DNA of 64,000 nucleotides from Saccopteryx bilineata (taxonomy: Eukaryota; Chordata; Mammalia; Chiroptera; Emballonuridae), in contig NC_089501.1 of the NCBI RefSeq assembly GCF_036850765.1, positions 12,996,997 through 13,060,996 on the forward strand. The letters run 5' to 3'. Shown here one piece after another: positions 60,153 to 64,000 of the stretch. The notes below the pieces were generated by a model, which saw only the letters and a program-made list of their open reading frames with translations, was not told where the DNA came from and searched no databases. The position numbers and the translations under genes are program-made. Each line of letters begins with the position of its first letter. Positions within the stretch are counted from its first letter, which is position 1.

Positions 60153-60344
60153 CAGGAGTCCCCAAACTTTTTACACAGGGGGCCAGTTCACTGTCCCTCA
60201 GACCGCTGGAAGGCTGCCACATACAGTGCTCCTCTCACTGACCACCAATGAAAGAGGTGCCCCTTCTGGAAGTGCGGCGGGGGCCCGGATAAATGGCCTT
60301 AGGGGGCTGCATGCGGCCCACGGGCCGTAGTTTGGGGACACCTG
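60153..60344. mobile_element. hAT-type non-autonomous element, short form
   Basis: CAGGAGTCCCCAAACTTTTT ... AGTTTGGGGACACCTG inverted ends, with GGCCAGTTCACTGTCCCTCA inside. Same short form as 16484; lies in the MaLR-like LTR. Confidence 0.8.
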
Positions 60345-60426
60345 CCTAGACACTGGAAAGGTGAGGAAATAGATTCTCCTCAAAGAACCTGCAAAAGAAT
60401 GCATCCCTGGCAACACCTTAATTTTT

Positions 60427-60814
60427 TTTTTTTTCATTTTTCTGAAGCTGGAAACAGGGAGAGACAGTCAGACTCCCGCATGCGCCCGACCGGGATCCAC
60501 CCAGCATGCCCACCATGGGGCGACGCTCTGCCCACCAGGGGGCGATGCTCTGCCCATCCTGGGCGTCGCCATGTTGCGACCAGAGCCACTCTAGCACCTG
60601 GGGCAGTGGCCAAGGAGCCATCCCCAGTGCCCGAGCCATCTTTGCTCCAATGGAGCCTTGGCTGCGGGAGGGGAAGAGAGAGACAGAGAGGAAAGCGCAG
60701 CGGAGGGGTGGAGAAGCAAATGGGCGCTTCTCCTGTGTGCCCTGGCCGGGAATCGAACCCAGGTCCTCCGCACGCTAGGCCGACGCTCTACCGCTGAGCC
60801 AACCGGCCAGGGCC
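60427..60814 (-). repeat. SINE-A, duplicated-box subfamily, very recent
   Basis: Head at 60814 on minus (GGCCCTGGCCGGTTGGCTCA); duplicated box. TSD GCAACACCTTAATTTT on both sides. Confidence 0.93.
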
Positions 60815-60910
60815 GCAACACCTTAATTTTATGAGGCCTAACTGCCAGCACTGTAGGATAATTTGTTTAGGTTCCTACATTTGTGGAAATTTGTTACAGA
60901 AGCAATATGA

Positions 60911-61711
60911 AATGAGTATTCCTTGAATTGAGATTTTGTGCTGCATTTATGTATAGCTACCCTTCAACTTTGCCATTGCTGCTTCTGAGGTCTGTCCAAC
61001 AGCCTGATTTAACATATTTTCAGTTTCTTTTTGGTTATTGAGACCAGAAATTTACTCATGCAATACACAGAAAGACAAAATTAAAGCCAAAACCTACCAC
61101 AAGAGATATTTGCAAAGATTGTGAAGTCCAGGAGAATGGGGTCATGTTTTTGCTTACCACTGTTTACCTAGTACCTGGCACATGCCCTTGCACAGTGTTT
61201 GCATAGATTATTAGAATGTTAAATAAAGGGAGAAATTAATAGAACACAGTTTCTCCTGCCTGCAGCTTGGTGCTTGCAAAAGTAAAGGGGACACAGATAT
61301 CCTTCCTGCTTTTCTCCCTATGTGCCACCACGAAACCAGAAGACTGCTCTACTGTATGCATGAAGAAAGTCCTAGTCAAAGTGAATTTATATATATGCAT
61401 CAGAGACTATGAAAGCATTAAAAAAACCAAGAAAATAAGTTTTGTTTTACAGATAATTTGTATTTGCATGGTCACACTGGATGACAAACTCTGAAAGGAC
61501 CAACATATTTAGGTGAGTATCCATAGCAAAGCATCAAACTACTAACACTGTATTTCCAATTCTTGTCTCTTTTCTGAACAAAACAAAGTAATGATTCTAG
61601 ACCTTAACTTCATTTCTCTCTGCAAGAAATGGATATAGAACCTGGGGTGCATGGCTGAAATTACATTTGTATAGATAAGAATGAATAATGGAATTCTCCA
61701 CAAGACCCTTT
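60911..61711. other. Probable intron, nothing recognised
   Basis: Unique sequence; 75-codon frame at 61267-61494 has no recognised domain. Confidence 0.4.
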
Positions 61712-61860
61712 TCCTCCCTCTCTCCCTCCCTCCCTCCCTCCCTCCCTCCCTCCCTCCCTCCCTTCCTTCCTTCCTTTCTCTCTCTCTCTTTCTTTCTTTC
61801 TTTTTTTCTTCCTTTCTCCTTCCCTCCCTCCCTCCTTCCCTCTTTGCCTGCCTGCCTTCC
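61712..61860. repeat. Pyrimidine microsatellite (CCCT)n/(CCTT)n/(CTTT)n
   Basis: About 150 bp of C/T-only sequence starting with CCCT repeats and ending in CCTT/CCTG units, next to the tail of a minus-strand SINE-B, from whose A tail it may have grown. Confidence 0.9.
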
Positions 61861-62378
61861 TTTTTTTGACAGAGACAGAGAGAGTCAGAGAGAGAGACAG
61901 ATAGGGACAGACAGACAGGAAGGGAGAGAGATGAGAAGCATCAATTCTTCATTGTAGCATCTTAGTTGTTCACTGATTGCTTATTCATTGATTGCTTTCT
62001 CATACATGCCTTGACTAGGGGGCTACAGCAAAGCAAGTGACCTCTTGCCAAGCCAGTGACCTTGGGCTCAACCCAGCTACCTTGGGCTCAAGCCAGCAAC
62101 CTTGGTCTTCAAGCCAGTGACCTTTGGGCTCAACCCAGCTACCTTGGGCTCAAGCCAGCAACCTTGGTCTTCAAGCCAGTGACCTTTGGGCTCAAGCCAG
62201 TGACCATGGGGTCATGTCTATGGTCCCACACTCAAGCCAGCAACCCTGCGCTCAAGCTGGTGAGCCTGCACTCAAGCCTGATGAGCCAGCGCTCAAGCTG
62301 GCGACCTTGGGGTTTCGAACCTGGGTTCTCTGCATCCCAGTCCAACGCTCTATCCACTGCACTACTGCCTGGTCAGGC
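61861..62378 (-). repeat. SINE-B, extended by tandem duplications
   Basis: Head at 62378 on minus (GCCTGACCAGGCAGTAGTGC). The middle is ~190 bp longer than normal because AAGCCAGTGACCTTGGGCTC units are multiplied, including a near-perfect 62-bp direct duplication starting at 62064 and 62126. Confidence 0.88.
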
Positions 62379-62937
62379 AAAGCCCACTTCTTTCTAATTG
62401 CAATGAAATTATTCTCAGTCTTGGAACTGGAATAATTTAATTTGGTCTGAAATGGAAACTTTTATTACTCTAATATGCCTTCTATTTTTTAAGCAGAAGA
62501 CAGTGCCAGGCTTTGACTGGTCCTAGAAGATGTGGCTTTATTTGTCAAAATCACCATTAAGTTGTCTACATAAAGTTATCCTGTTACTTCCTGTTTCTGC
62601 TTCGTGGGAAAAGGACTGCTCTAACTGAGAATGTTAGGAAAGACTCTGGTGGTAGATGCTACATGTAAATGTAATTTAATTTCTCCAGATAGTGTTGAGA
62701 CACTTTGGAGGATACTTCCTTCTTTTATTGTCCTTCTATTATTAGAAAAGCCATGATATGAAATATTTGATTGACTATATTCAGAAAATGAGGAAAACTT
62801 ATTTTTTCTAATTTTAATTATCTAAAAATTAAAGTAGCGAACGATTGTGAATGTAACTCTTCATTGTAAATGATAGTGAGCCTACGTTTAAATAAGAGAA
62901 AGGTCAGTGAGAAGAAAAGATTTAGAAGGGAAAGTAG
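62379..62937. other. Probable intron, nothing recognised
   Basis: Unique AT-rich sequence. Confidence 0.4.
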
Positions 62938-63104
62938 TTCTGGCCAGGGAGCTTGGTTGGTTGGAACATTGTCCCAAGCACAGAGGTTGCCAGCTTGATC
63001 CCTGGTCAGAGCATGTACAGGAACAGATTGATGTTCCTGTCTCTGTCTGTTTCTCTCCCTCCTCTTTTTCTCTCACCAAAATCAATCAGTAAAAAAAAAA
63101 AAAA
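62938..63104 (+). repeat. SINE-D (VES-type)
   Basis: TTCTGGCCAGGGAGCTTGGT, GGTTGGAACATTGTCCCAAG, AGCTTGATCCCTGGTCAGAG, pyrimidine tract, AATCAATCAGTAAAAAA tail. Same type as 5267. Confidence 0.8.
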
Positions 63105-63354
63105 AAACTTAACAGAGGGGAAAGTTGATATGTGTACTTTATGCCATTTTTTTGTTTAAAGGAAAAATTTTTGCTTGGAAGAAGAAACTCTATAGGATTT
63201 TAACCTGCATCAAGTCTCATGTGCTCAAAGTGCTGAAAGTTATTTTACCACACAGGAATAAAATGTGGTTGTTATTTCCCACAGAAAATTGTGCTTTTAA
63301 TAGTAGGAGCACTACTTGTTGAAGGGTTTTTTTTTTGTTTTTTTTGTTTGTTTG

Positions 63355-63680
63355 TTTGTTTTTACAGAGACAGAGAGAGTCAGAGAGAGGGATAGACAGG
63401 GACAGACAGACAGGAACAGAAAGAGATGAGAAGCACCAATCATCAGTTTTTGTTGTAATACCTTAGTTGTTCATTGATTGCTTTCTCATATGTGCCTTGA
63501 CCGTGGGGCTACAGCAGACCGAGTAACCCCTTGCTCAAGCCAGCGACCTTGGGTCTAAGCTGGTGAGCTTTGCTCAAACCAGATGAGCCCATGCTCAAGC
63601 TGGTGACCTTGGGGTCTCTAACCTGGGTCTTCCGCATCCCAGTCTGAAACTCTAGCCACTGCGCCACCTCCTGGTCAGGC
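63355..63680 (-). repeat. SINE-B
   Basis: Head at 63680 on minus (GCCTGACCAGGAGGTGGCGC), TTTGTTTGTTTG on the tail side. Body as in the copy at 49903. Confidence 0.9.
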
Positions 63681-63832
63681 TTCTTTGTCATTTTAAACCT
63701 GACAATTTAAAAGGATTATGTATGTCTTTTACATGACACAGGTTATCCTGCTAGCCGAAACATTCTCTCTTTAGGCAGATATTATTCTCTAAGACCCCAC
63801 CACAAACCTATCTTGATTTAGAACATGCTTGG

Positions 63833-63956
63833 GCCTGACCTGTGGTGGTGCAGTGGATAAAGCATCGATCTGGAATGCTGAGGTTGCCAGTTCAAAACCC
63901 TGGGATTACCTGGTCAAGGCACATATGGGAGTTGATGCTTCCTGCTCCTCCCCTCT

Positions 63957-63992
<36 letters not shown>

Positions 63993-64000
63993 CTCCTTCT
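63833..64000 (+). repeat. SINE-C, cut by the window end
   Basis: Head GCCTGACCTGTGGTGGTGCA, B box AGTTCAAAACC, running into the CTCTCTCTC tract at the last base of the window. Confidence 0.88.

Larger units (their letters stand above)
59837..60910 (+). repeat. MaLR-like LTR, ancient, carrying two nested insertions
   Basis: GGCTAAATAATGCCTCCCCC, AATCCATGAATATGTTTCTT, GACTTTGCAGACATGATTAG, ATTATCCTGGACTATCTGGG and TGGGTCCTTATAAAAAG, continuing after the insertions with CTGCCAGCACTGTAGGATAA and GGAAATTTGTTACAGAAGCA. The order follows a common MLT1-type LTR. Interrupted by a hAT element (60153) and a SINE-A (60427). Confidence 0.6.

Noticed and set aside
61712..61860. Regular C/T repeats resembling a repeat array
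   Set aside because: Simple microsatellite without spacers; not a CRISPR array, and the genome is mammalian.

Overview
This is mammalian nuclear DNA. The large GT-AG introns, dense tRNA-derived SINEs, L1 tails, MIR, MER5A/MER20-like relics and MaLR-like LTRs say so. The SINE heads (GGTTGGCTCAGTGGTAGAGC and GTGGCGCAGTGGATAGAGC types) are of the VES/Rhin type known from bats, and the mix resembles horseshoe bats (Rhinolophoidea). The bat assignment is fairly firm. The genus is an inference I could not test.

Genes. Positions 1774-25861 (+) carry the last six coding exons of NT5DC1, a HAD-family 5'-nucleotidase-domain protein. All have GT-AG borders and compatible phases, and together give about 275 C-terminal residues. 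The N-terminal exons lie left of the window. Two intronless nucleosome-assembly-protein (NAP) domain genes follow on the minus strand: TSPYL4 (35651-36886) and TSPYL1 (57212-58522). This NT5DC1-TSPYL4-TSPYL1 order matches human 6q22. NT5DC1 and TSPYL4 are convergent. In human, DSE starts near TSPYL4 on the opposite strand and spans TSPYL1, so 37-64 kb is probably the first DSE intron, but no DSE coding exon is visible here.

Repeats. I use my own labels for four SINE types. SINE-A is ~370 bp, with a GGTTGGCTCAGTGGTAGAGC head and a body ending TTCCAGCTTCAGAAAAATAC. SINE-B is ~330 bp, with a GTGGCGCAGTGGATAGAGC head and a TGTCTGTCCCTCTCTCTG tail. SINE-C is ~180 bp, with a GTGGCGCAGTGGATAAAGC head. 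SINE-D is an older VES-type element with a GGTTGGAACATTG head. Many copies keep 10-18 bp target-site duplications (TSDs). DNA transposons are unusually varied: a mariner with ~107-bp inverted repeats split by a solo LTR, a piggyBac-type MITE, Tigger/pogo-like elements, a 75-bp mariner MITE and two hAT families.

No new gene system was found. The most interesting points are a full CRE (TGACGTCA) about 120 bp upstream of the start codon in both TSPYL4 and TSPYL1, and a datable series of nested insertions. SINE-free stretches of about 7.4 kb and 5.3 kb surround the two TSPYL genes. Functional statements beyond the visible sequence come from general knowledge of these families.
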